From positions 26,873 to 47,769 of the forward strand of contig PMYM01000128.1 in NCBI GenBank assembly GCA_003171235.1: DNA of 20,897 bases. Direction: 5' to 3'. This document shows, in pieces, positions 1 through 7,454 of the stretch. Made by a program: the position numbers and the translations under genes. The DNA comes from Phycisphaerales bacterium. Its GTDB lineage: Bacteria > Planctomycetota > Phycisphaerae > SM23-33. How positions within the stretch are numbered: position 1 is the first letter of the stretch; every line of letters begins with the position of its first letter. The notes beneath the pieces are model-generated. The model saw only the letters and a list, made by a program, of their open reading frames with translations. It was not told the DNA's origin and ran no database searches.

Positions 1-36
1 CCGCAACGCGGCTCACGCGGCATGTTGTTAGGGACT

Positions 37-1089
37 CTAGGGCTGCACTTTCAGTTGAACGACCAGGAAAAGGCCCTTGGCCGGCGCGGAGGCAACCTGC
101 ATCTTCCCGAGCAGCACGGGCTTGCCCACCGGGATGCGGACGCTGGTGTTGAGCGCGTAAGCGTTGAAATCCAGCCGGTCCAGTTCCCGGAACATCTCGT
201 CGGCGGGGCGCGTTGAGGCCGGCGGCGAGGGGGGCTTGGCGCGCCGCAGCGTCTTCTCGTCAGGCTGGCTAATGACGCTGCGGACGTTTATGTTGGCCGT
301 CGCGCCGTTCTCGGCAATGCCAGGCGTCAACTCCAGCACCGGCCCCCATTGCACGATCTGGATCATGGGGTCATATGCCGACACGTTCTCGCTGACGATC
401 GGGCTGCCGTCGGTGACGACGGTCTGACATGGGCCGCCGGACAGGTATAGCGGGCGGTCCTCCAGCCCCGCGACACTGCCGCTGAACGCGATCTCCGCGT
501 CCAGCGAAGCGAGCTGGTCGGGAGCAACTTCCGCTAGTGGACTCTGCGTCGGGCCGAAGAGTTTGTCCGCCTTCTGGTTGTCCAGCATCAGCCACCAGGC
601 CTGCAGCACCACGTTTCGCCTCGCCGCGCGTGCCTTGCGGAGGAGCTTGAGGAATTCGTCGATCTTGACCTGCTGGGCCTGCGTGGCCTCAACCAGGACC
701 GCGCCGCCGGTCTCCGCCCGCAGCAGCGGCGTCCCACGCTCGAATAATTGCCCGATCATGTTGGAAATATCCAGGGGCGTGAATATGCCCGGGTCGCGCT
801 GCTCCTGGTCGCGCTGATGCTGTTCGCGTGGCTCGTACAGGCGAGTGGGGGGAATGCCGCTCTTCTTGGGCATCTCGACAGGCTGATCGATCAGGTCGCT
901 GACGTTGTAGACGCGCAGAACCCTGACGTCGTCATGCTGATCGGCGGCGACAGTCACAACCGCCGGGGCCGAAGAAGTTGCCGCTGGGCCGACGGAGGCA
1001 TTTTGGGCCCACAGCGACCATCCCGCCAACAAGACTGCCATCGCACAAAAAACCGACCTGGGCCAGCGTCGCACTTGCCGGTCAAGCAT
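37..1089 (-). CDS. Exported secretin-domain-like protein
   Basis: This 350-residue protein starts with a basic stretch and a hydrophobic segment (about residues 11-28) ending near WAQNA, which looks like a Sec signal peptide. Residues about 57-67 (VLRVYNVSDLI) and 129-170 (GAVLVEATQAQQVKIDEFLK, then NVVLQAWWLMLD) follow the pattern of the short N-terminal domains of secretins: a VYDV-type strand, an I-x-x-LI-type helix, then a strand and helix of the kind 'LVV-x-A-xx-xxQ-xx-I-xx-LL'. No secretin pore domain follows, so it is probably a periplasmic or surface protein that only borrows the fold. I chose the ATG at 1089 because AAAGGA lies just upstream and the stop of the preceding gene is 2 nt away; the longer open frame runs inside that gene. 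It is the second gene of a two-gene unit with the VIT/VWA protein. Exact function is unknown. Confidence 0.72.
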   Translation of the reverse strand: MLDRQVRRWPRSVFCAMAVLLAGWSLWAQNASVGPAATSSAPAVVTVAADQHDDVRVLRVYNVSDLIDQPVEMPKKSGIPPTRLYEPREQHQRDQEQRDPGIFTPLDISNMIGQLFERGTPLLRAETGGAVLVEATQAQQVKIDEFLKLLRKARAARRNVVLQAWWLMLDNQKADKLFGPTQSPLAEVAPDQLASLDAEIAFSGSVAGLEDRPLYLSGGPCQTVVTDGSPIVSENVSAYDPMIQIVQWGPVLELTPGIAENGATANINVRSVISQPDEKTLRRAKPPSPPASTRPADEMFRELDRLDFNAYALNTSVRIPVGKPVLLGKMQVASAPAKGLFLVVQLKVQP

Positions 1090-1091
1090 AT

Positions 1092-4000
1092 CTAGGTCCT
1101 TTCTCGTTTGGCTGGCCGCTCGGCCAGGTCCACAGTCTCGATCGTTATGCGGCCATCCTTTGGCATCGGGCACATGTGGGAAGTACGGGTTTCCCCGGCT
1201 TCCCCGAATTTGCGAATGACCTCCACGTGCAGCACCGAGGGCCCCAGCAGTCTTCCCTCCACCGCCCCGTGGCATTCCACCTGGATGACGACCGGGTGGT
1301 TGTACCGGGCGGGGACCATGCATTCCACGATGCCCGTGCTCCAAAGCGTTTCAAACGGACCGGGCTTGTAAGGAGAGGTTTCCTTGGATTGCTTGATTGC
1401 CTGCTCATCGGGTTCGACGATCAGCGCGGCGGTCGTCAGGCCGTTGTCATTGTCCCACGTTAGCACCACCCGCAGCTCCGCCCGGATGTCACAGAGCTGG
1501 CGATCCAGGTTGGCAGCATAGGCGGGCACTGCACTCTTGATCTTCGGCCAGATTCTCGCCAGGTCGGTCAGCACGATCTTCTGCATCTGCTCATCTTTCC
1601 AACTGAGCGAAGCCAGCACACCGCTCAGCAGGTCCACGATTCGCCTGCAGTCGCTTTCATGGGAACCGCGCTTCCAGGGACTGGAGTCGATTCGATGGAA
1701 GAGGGCCCCTGCCAGATCTCGGCACAGGACCATGGAAGAAGGATTAAGCTTGTGTGCATTCTCAAACGCCAATACGGCCAGGTCCCACTCCTGGGCCTGG
1801 GCAAAGCGTCGTCCCAGGGCCTGCAGCAGCAGGGCGTCGTTCACTTGCAGCTCCAGGATGTTGCAGTAAATCTGGAGGGCCGTCTCCGGCTGGCGGTGCT
1901 GCATGAAGAAATCGCCGCAGGCAAAATAGAAGGCCGGCGTGTCCTTGTGCAGTTGCCGCAGGCGGTAGTAAACCTGCAGGCGCTGGGAAGGACCCGCATC
2001 GGAGAGCTTCGAGATCGACTCTCCGGCGGCGGGATGCCAGGGAAGGATCATCGTTAAAGTGTCAGCCGATTCGGGAGAAGTCAACTGACTGGGGGAAGCA
2101 GTGGCCGGTTGGTCCAGGCGCGCCGGCGGAGTGGATGGCGGGATATTGCGGTTCAGCGTTGTCGTCAGATCCCTAATATCAGTGGTCTGGGGGCGGCCGG
2201 AGGAGAATACTGTACCCGCGCCGGTCTCGGAAGCCGCGTTGTTACCGAAAATGCCGCCGCTGCTGCCGTTGCCATTGTCGTACTTGCTGTATTTGAAGAT
2301 GCTCTCTTTAGGCTGCTTGTTGGCCAACCTCGCCGGGCTGTCGGTTTCCGCATAATAAAACGGCAGGTAGCAGGCCAAATCTCTTACCCGGCTCTGCCAC
2401 AGGGACATGACTTGGTCAGGCACGCCCAGGACGCGATCCTGATCGTTCTCACGACGCTTGGCCAGGAACTCCTGGCGCATTCCCTCCAGGCTGGCCGGGG
2501 GCAGGATGTCGAACTGGAGGTACTGCTCGAGGCTCTCCAGCACTATCAGCGAGGACCGAGGCGTCACCAGGCCGTACTCGCGTCCCAATTCAACCAGCTC
2601 GTCATGATCGGCCCCGGCGGCTATCGCCTCTTTGAGCTTTCCTTCAGCCCAGTACCGCTCGAGCAGCCTGCCCGACTGAGCCTGTTCCTGCTTCACCGTC
2701 ACTTTGATTTCGGCTGATTCGGCGAGGTTGGCAGGTAATGTCAAGGTGACACCTGGCTCGGACAATCGGCCGGTCACCATGTACAGGCCGCTGCCGGCTT
2801 GATAATCCGATATGAGCTCGGCGGCGTTCCACGGAGTTGCCTTCGCCTGCAGGCGGGTATATGACTGCCCCATGGCGGCAGCGGCATCGGCAACCGACAT
2901 CTTGTCCAGCGGCAGGTGCTTTCCGCCGGTCATGCCGGAAACGCCCTCCAACACCTGGTTGTTGGCGCCCGGACCGGCGGAAATGGCAAACAGCGGTCGT
3001 TGCATGTTCTGAGCCAGCGGTTTACCCATTGTCACATTGCCGTCGGAGAACAGCAATGTCAGGTCGGGGCGCACGCCGGTGATGTAGTCGCCCAGGCAAT
3101 CAATGCGTGTGGCGCCGTCATAGGATATCTCCGATAGCTGTGAGTACAAGGCCTCCAGCTTGCCCGCCTGTCCTTTGTAGCTCTCGCAGAATGTGAGCTG
3201 GTGGCGGAATACCGCCAGGTACACGTCCACGTCGCGGTCGGGGAATTTGCCGAAGTAGGCTTTCAGAAGGTCAATGCACTTCTTGTGGTCCGCGTTTGCC
3301 TCCGAACCTGAAGCATCCCACAATAGGAGCACGGTCTTTGGTTGCGCCAGCGGCTGGGACGGCGGCAAGGGCTTCTTTCCCTGCGTGCAGAAGTAAGTCA
3401 GGCCGTTGGGGGCTTTCTGTATCAGCGTTGAGGGTTCCGGGGGCAAGGCATAGGAGACAACCGCCGGGGCAATCGCCGCCGGTTTATCGGTGGACAGGCT
3501 GGCGTGGACTCCGTTGGCGGCGGGCGAGAACTTCAGGCCGGGCAAAGTAGATTGGACAGCCAGCGCCTCTGGCGGGCCGTACACATCCACCTGCACCGTC
3601 AGTTCGCGGAGTTTGTCTCCGAAATCCAGCGGTAGCGACAGGATTGCCTGCTCGTTCTTGGAAGGCAACTCGTGCACGTACTGGATCATCACCGTCCGGC
3701 TGGACCTGCCCAAGACCGGAAACACGCGGGTATGGAAGCGGTTGCCATCGACCAGTTCCGCCAGCCCGGGGTCGATGCGGCGCCGTTCGAGAGTCTCGAA
3801 GACGACGCGTCCGCGTTCGAGTTCCACGCCCACCCCATCCACCATGACGCCGTTTACGTCCAGGGCGTAGCCGCACACGCGGGCTCCCTTGGGAAGCGGG
3901 AAGTCCACGTCCGCCTCAAACTGCCAGCTTTCCGTGTTGAAGAAGGTTAAGGTGGTGCGGGTCAAGGCAATTTTGCCGAACGCCTCAATGGCCACTGAAG

Positions 4001-4145
4001 CCTTGACGATGGGCATCGTCGGCCGGGAGGCTACCGGAATGGGGGGTACTCTGGGGTCGCGGGAGGTGATGGTGGGTCTCAAGTCTTCGCTCGCCGCCAG
4101 GGACGCCGCGGCGCACAGTAGCGCGATTAACAAGCTCGCTCTCAT
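1092..4145 (-). CDS. Exported VIT and VWA domain protein with TPR-like and DUF2135-like C-terminal regions
   Basis: A large (1017 aa) predicted exported protein. The ATG at 4145 is preferred because GGGGAG lies upstream and a signal peptide (MRASLLIALLCAAASLAAS) follows at once; an in-frame ATG at 4193 would bury it. Residues about 45-165 resemble a VIT domain (vault/inter-alpha-trypsin type), and about 270-430 a von Willebrand A domain with the MIDAS motif DASGS at 277-281. The region around 770-870 has TPR-like helical repeats (FYFACGDFFMQHRQPETALQ and following). The last 100 residues, with LRVVLTWDNDN and later HPVVIQVECHGAVEGRLLGP, resemble DUF2135/YfaP-type beta domains. VIT-VWA proteins generally mediate metal-dependent protein contacts at the cell surface. 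The downstream secretin-like gene is almost abutting, so the two probably act together. Substrate or partner cannot be told from sequence. Confidence 0.85.
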   Translation of the reverse strand: MRASLLIALLCAAASLAASEDLRPTITSRDPRVPPIPVASRPTMPIVKASVAIEAFGKIALTRTTLTFFNTESWQFEADVDFPLPKGARVCGYALDVNGVMVDGVGVELERGRVVFETLERRRIDPGLAELVDGNRFHTRVFPVLGRSSRTVMIQYVHELPSKNEQAILSLPLDFGDKLRELTVQVDVYGPPEALAVQSTLPGLKFSPAANGVHASLSTDKPAAIAPAVVSYALPPEPSTLIQKAPNGLTYFCTQGKKPLPPSQPLAQPKTVLLLWDASGSEANADHKKCIDLLKAYFGKFPDRDVDVYLAVFRHQLTFCESYKGQAGKLEALYSQLSEISYDGATRIDCLGDYITGVRPDLTLLFSDGNVTMGKPLAQNMQRPLFAISAGPGANNQVLEGVSGMTGGKHLPLDKMSVADAAAAMGQSYTRLQAKATPWNAAELISDYQAGSGLYMVTGRLSEPGVTLTLPANLAESAEIKVTVKQEQAQSGRLLERYWAEGKLKEAIAAGADHDELVELGREYGLVTPRSSLIVLESLEQYLQFDILPPASLEGMRQEFLAKRRENDQDRVLGVPDQVMSLWQSRVRDLACYLPFYYAETDSPARLANKQPKESIFKYSKYDNGNGSSGGIFGNNAASETGAGTVFSSGRPQTTDIRDLTTTLNRNIPPSTPPARLDQPATASPSQLTSPESADTLTMILPWHPAAGESISKLSDAGPSQRLQVYYRLRQLHKDTPAFYFACGDFFMQHRQPETALQIYCNILELQVNDALLLQALGRRFAQAQEWDLAVLAFENAHKLNPSSMVLCRDLAGALFHRIDSSPWKRGSHESDCRRIVDLLSGVLASLSWKDEQMQKIVLTDLARIWPKIKSAVPAYAANLDRQLCDIRAELRVVLTWDNDNGLTTAALIVEPDEQAIKQSKETSPYKPGPFETLWSTGIVECMVPARYNHPVVIQVECHGAVEGRLLGPSVLHVEVIRKFGEAGETRTSHMCPMPKDGRITIETVDLAERPAKRERT

Positions 4146-4210
4146 TCCAACTCCCCGGCACTTGCCAAGATCAACGAGCAGCTTGATTGGCATTGATCCG
4201 ACATTTCCCG

Positions 4211-4237
4211 GATGACGTCTCTCTGACGACCGTCATC
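4211..4237 (-). promoter_or_regulatory. Inverted repeat in the 5' leader of the VIT/VWA gene
   Basis: GATGACG (4211-4217) and CGTCATC (4231-4237) form a perfect 7-bp inverted repeat with a 13-nt loop. It lies between the predicted promoter and the start codon, so it could be an operator or an RNA hairpin in the leader. No family assignment is possible. Confidence 0.35.
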
Positions 4238-4250
4238 AGCAGTTTCCATG

Positions 4251-4278
4251 ATTTTATCTCGCCCTCGCACTTCTGCAA
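4251..4278 (-). promoter_or_regulatory. Sigma70-like promoter for the VIT/VWA-secretin-like unit
   Basis: On the minus strand TTGCAG (4278-4273) and TAAAAT (4256-4251) are separated by 16 bp. Transcription would start near 4244 and give a leader of about 100 nt before the ATG at 4145. The boxes are close to consensus and sit in the only intergenic space upstream of the gene. Confidence 0.5.
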
Positions 4279-4428
4279 GCGAATTCACAAGGCCGCAAAC
4301 CCTTGCGCAGCCCCCCGAACAGCGTCGGAACCTGCGTCCGCGAGCTTGCCAAGCGGCGTCTTTCCGGTCGGGACAAGACCGCCTCCGCTGACCCCTCGCG
4401 TCTCCGGTGATTTTCTCGGCCACCCGCG

Positions 4429-4608
4429 TCATCTGAACACCACGGGTGGTGGCTTCAGGCGACCAATCCGCTCCAGGATTGCCCGGGACAGCCTGCGGGG
4501 AATCGCTACCTCCGCCATTTGAAAGACCACGTAGCGAGCGCCGGACACTATTTTGGCCCCGATCTTGACCAGCTTCTCGCGCAGCGTCGTCAGCGACCAG
4601 TGCTTCAT
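4429..4608 (-). pseudogene. C-terminal remnant of an IS1380-type (DDE) transposase
   Basis: The frame from 4608 encodes 59 residues beginning MKHWSLTTLREKLVKIGAKI and continuing with RYVVFQMAEVAIPRRL and AILERIGRL before a stop. From memory of the family this is the conserved C-terminal tail of IS1380/DDE_Tnp_1-type transposases, where a 'KHWSLTTLREKLIKIGAKVV...RYVTFQ-AEVAVPR' block lies after the last catalytic Glu. The catalytic core is absent, so this is a fragment. Its ATG overlaps the stop codon of the terminase gene (ATGA), which mimics translational coupling but is probably chance. I see no clear IS terminal inverted repeat. It suggests that an IS inserted or recombined just downstream of the terminase gene and that flanking DNA was then lost. 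Confidence 0.75.
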
Positions 4609-6842
4609 CGCCTGACAAAATCAGCCTGGGTCAGCATCCGCTTGCGGGGTCGCTGTGGCAGCGCTTGGCCAGCAGCCTTCACGCCGATCATGTTGGCCGC
4701 GGCGGCGCAGCCGACCAGGCAGTCGAACCAGTGATTGTCGGGATGGGCTGGCCGCTGCCTCCATTCCTTCACATCGCGCCCCTGCCCGTGTGTCAGCGTC
4801 CAGCTCTCCGATCCGGCGATGTGCTCGGCAAATAGCGCGTGTTCCGTCGCGGACTTGCCGAACAGCGTCATCGCCCCAGCGTTGCCCGGGGCGGCAGACA
4901 GGGCGTCATGCACGAAGCCCTTCCAGTAGTTTACATCCACGCAGACATGGGGGAACTCGTGCGTGCCGGCGACGTTGGGCACGTACCAGTTGTGTCCCAA
5001 CGTCCAGCCTGGCCGGCGCTGGTACATGCTGATTGGCTTGGAGGCGGCGCGGAGGCCGATGCCTTTGGAGAGCATCATGGTGGCGCCGCCGACCTTGTGC
5101 TTGACGGCCCCGACGATCCCGGGCTTGTAGCCCATGTCCGCCAGCAGCCGCTCGATCCGCATCACGCCGCCGCCGGCTCGCGGCCATTCGCGTTGCAGAA
5201 GTTGGCCGACCAGCCTCTCCAGCCCCGCCTGAATCGCCCCGTCGTCGCCGGCCCCTGGGAAGGCCCCGGCCAGCGGATAGGGCGTCTCTCTTTGCGAGAA
5301 GAAGCTCCTTCGCTGCTCCGGCAGCGTGCCGTAGTCGATGACAAACCCCGTGAAGTCCTCCTGCCAGGCCGCTGCGCACCAGAAGAGCACTTCCTTATGC
5401 ACGTCTATGAAAGCGGTCAGGCTGGTGCAGGCCAAGGGCACTTCGCCCCGGTTGCGGCCGTTGAACCGCTCCGCGACCTGCCCTGGCATAAGCAGGTCCT
5501 CCGTAAGCTGCGGGGCTCCCGGCTCGTTCTGGTATTCCGAGGCAAAGGCCTCTTCATCACGCAGTTTCAGGTTCATGGCGTGCTGCATGGCGGATACCTC
5601 CGTCTTGGGGTCGTATCTCTCGGCCCAGGCGACAATTGCGCCAGCGTCCATAGCCTCGCGGCGGGCGGCGTAAAAGTAAGTCGCGGGCGCCAGGCCCTCG
5701 CCCGTCCGCAGGCCTTCCGCCCGGATGCGGGCGTACTCGTCCCAGAGCTTCTCTGCCATCGGGAAGGCGTAGACCAGCTTGGTGCATTCACCTTGCCATT
5801 CGGGAGTCTTCTGGCGGTCAAGCACCTGGTCGGCCAGGTCGCCGGCGTATATCTTCGTGCAGGTCAGCACCGCGGCGATGGATTCGCCCGGCCCGGCCAT
5901 GCCCAGCACGTCGCCGGTGAGAAGCTGCAATCGGTAGCGTGTTTGTGAGGGCGAGCGGGCCGACTGGCGCGTCTGGGGGTCATCCAAGAGAACCAGCGAC
6001 GGCCGCAAGGTCCGGCCGTCCATCGTGGTGTGCTGCTGGCCGCGCATATTGGCGTCCAGGCTGGTGACGGCGATGATCGCCCCGGACGATTCGGAGCCTT
6101 CCACCGTGGGAAAGACCAGCTTGTCGGCCGCCCAGGTGCAATAGGTGGGCTTGCCGTCGATGTGCTGGCCGATTTGCCGGCGGGCGTTGTTCTGTAGCCG
6201 CCGCAGCGGGTAGATGGCCTTGGGGAAGTCGGCCAGGAGCAGCGTGTTCTCCAGGATGGCCTTGCGGATGGGTGTAAGCAGTTCAACCGCCCGCTCCTGC
6301 GAGCCGCCGATCAAGCAGACAAAGGGCCGGTAGCCACCCAGGACCGCCCACAATGCCGACAGCCGCGCCAAGGTCGTCTTGCCCGAACCGCGCGGCATGG
6401 CGAAGGCGAACAGGCCGCCCTCCTTCACCGCCCGCTCGATCTTCTCGATGACGCGGAGGTGGTCTTCGGACCACTGGCGGCTGCAAGCCGCGGCGAAGTA
6501 GGTTTCGCAGAAGAAGCGGAAACTCGCCTCGGCCTGCTGCCGGCGGGCCGGATCAACAACATCCGGCATGGGGGCGACGTTCTGGCTGCGCCAGGTTTCG
6601 GTGTTCTTGCGGGCCAGGTCCGCAGCCCGGGCGTCGGCCCGCGGCTTGGCCGGCCGTTCGACCTCACGGACCAGCCAGCGGAGGTAGTCCAGAAGCCGGA
6701 TATTCCGCCCGTCGTGCCAGCGCCGGCCGGCACGGTTCATTTGGCTGTTTAGCCGCCCGCGCGTGAGGCATTCGCCCAGCGCTGTCGAATTGAGAAGCTG
6801 GACGAGTTCGTTGCGGCTCAGCTTGTTGGGGTCAAGCGCCAT
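4605..6842 (-). CDS. Phage terminase large subunit, GpA-like
   Basis: The 745-residue product has the layout of a terminase large subunit, the motor that packages phage DNA and cuts it with its nuclease domain. The Walker A motif is MPRGSGKTT at 149-157 and the Walker B motif is LVLLDDPQT at 283-291. The C-terminal half has features of an RNase H-like nuclease: a strand with Asp (FIDVHKEVLFWC), an Asp in LLADMGYKPG, and a late Asp in DNHWFDCLVGCAAA. No motif appears missing and there is no internal stop, so the gene is probably intact. The ATG at 6842 is preceded by AAGAAGG and overlaps the end of the upstream HTH gene by 11 bp, consistent with coupling. What follows it is not a portal gene but a transposase remnant, so the packaging module is cut off from structural genes. 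Confidence 0.88.
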   Translation of the reverse strand: MALDPNKLSRNELVQLLNSTALGECLTRGRLNSQMNRAGRRWHDGRNIRLLDYLRWLVREVERPAKPRADARAADLARKNTETWRSQNVAPMPDVVDPARRQQAEASFRFFCETYFAAACSRQWSEDHLRVIEKIERAVKEGGLFAFAMPRGSGKTTLARLSALWAVLGGYRPFVCLIGGSQERAVELLTPIRKAILENTLLLADFPKAIYPLRRLQNNARRQIGQHIDGKPTYCTWAADKLVFPTVEGSESSGAIIAVTSLDANMRGQQHTTMDGRTLRPSLVLLDDPQTRQSARSPSQTRYRLQLLTGDVLGMAGPGESIAAVLTCTKIYAGDLADQVLDRQKTPEWQGECTKLVYAFPMAEKLWDEYARIRAEGLRTGEGLAPATYFYAARREAMDAGAIVAWAERYDPKTEVSAMQHAMNLKLRDEEAFASEYQNEPGAPQLTEDLLMPGQVAERFNGRNRGEVPLACTSLTAFIDVHKEVLFWCAAAWQEDFTGFVIDYGTLPEQRRSFFSQRETPYPLAGAFPGAGDDGAIQAGLERLVGQLLQREWPRAGGGVMRIERLLADMGYKPGIVGAVKHKVGGATMMLSKGIGLRAASKPISMYQRRPGWTLGHNWYVPNVAGTHEFPHVCVDVNYWKGFVHDALSAAPGNAGAMTLFGKSATEHALFAEHIAGSESWTLTHGQGRDVKEWRQRPAHPDNHWFDCLVGCAAAANMIGVKAAGQALPQRPRKRMLTQADFVRR

Positions 6843-7020
6843 CGGCCTTCTTGTGTTCCTCCTGCTGATTCAGCCAGGCCCCGTACACGATCAGGTCGAT
6901 ATAACCATCCACCAGCGGCAGGCCGCGGCGAATATGCGCCCGGACGGTCTTGGGCTGAACCTTCAGCAGCTTCGCCGCGGCCGTGACCGTCAGCGAGCGG
7001 ATGTCCAGTTCGTCGCTCAT
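6832..7020 (-). CDS. Small helix-turn-helix protein, possible terminase small subunit or excisionase-like
   Basis: A 62-residue protein. Residues about 9-30 (SLTVTAAAKLLKVQPKTVRA) read as a helix-turn-helix of the kind seen in excisionases, MerR-like proteins and phage terminase small subunits. The ATG at 7020 has GGGAGG 8 nt upstream, and the 3' end overlaps the terminase start by 11 bp. Position directly ahead of the large terminase gene favours a small-subunit or DNA-recognition role, but at this length an excisionase-like or regulatory role is equally possible. Confidence 0.65.
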   Translation of the reverse strand: MSDELDIRSLTVTAAAKLLKVQPKTVRAHIRRGLPLVDGYIDLIVYGAWLNQQEEHKKADGA

Positions 7021-7084
7021 GCGCCGCGCCTCCCGTAGGTTTCCAGTCCGTCCTGGAATCTCCGAAACCTATCTCCGCCCACGG

Positions 7085-7090
7085 TATAAT
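7085..7090 (+). promoter_or_regulatory. Consensus -10 box placed for a leaderless transcript
   Basis: A perfect TATAAT ends 7 nt before the ATG at 7098, the distance at which transcription normally starts. No Shine-Dalgarno sequence precedes that ATG and no convincing -35 box is present. This suggests a leaderless mRNA for the zinc-ribbon gene. Confidence 0.42.
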
Positions 7091-7097
7091 GCCCGCC

Positions 7098-7454
7098 ATG
7101 GCAAAGGTCCTCTGGTGCTGGCGGTGCAAGATGAATGTACCGATGCTCGATGAAGGCGAGTATGCGGAGATCAGCGAGCTTCATCGAGCTTGCCTTGGGA
7201 CGATTAAGGAGTACCGTAAACGTTTCAATGTGCCGCTGGACCAAGTGCCGCCGATAATGAAGCGGTGTCAGCCGATGTTGGATGCCTACCACCGACTTAC
7301 CGGTATGCGTGAAGAGAATCCAAACGCCATCCGGCATCATCGAATCTCCATCTATGGTCCGCCCTGCCCTCGTTGCGGCAAGGTGCTAAGGACGCCTATC
7401 GCTTTCAAGTGCTTTGAGTGCGGCCTTGTAGTCAGAGCAAATGCCCATGGCTAA
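7098..7454 (+). CDS. Small cysteine-rich zinc-ribbon protein of unknown function
   Basis: The 118-residue product has three CxxC pairs: C7/C10 (CWRC), C90/C93 (CPRC) and C105/C108 (CFEC). The last two would form a zinc ribbon. The middle region (MLDEGEYAEISELHR onwards) is a helical segment. I have a general memory of small bacterial proteins of the same 'WCWRC...MLDE-E' style, but I know of no function. It is the only plus-strand gene in the element. Its TAA (7452-7454) overlaps the TAG of the convergent radical SAM gene by 2 bp, which supports both gene ends. I chose 7098 over the in-frame ATG at 7089, because the latter sits inside the TATAAT box. The base composition is less GC-rich than that of its neighbours. 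Confidence 0.62.
   Translation: MAKVLWCWRCKMNVPMLDEGEYAEISELHRACLGTIKEYRKRFNVPLDQVPPIMKRCQPMLDAYHRLTGMREENPNAIRHHRISIYGPPCPRCGKVLRTPIAFKCFECGLVVRANAHG

Noticed and set aside
4142..4618. 158-residue minus-strand frame overlapping the transposase remnant
   Set aside because: It is in a different frame from the recognisable transposase tail, has unnatural composition and runs through the promoter and leader of the VIT/VWA gene.
4839..5948. 369-residue plus-strand frame opposite the terminase gene
   Set aside because: It mirrors the codon structure of the terminase and has no domain or good start.
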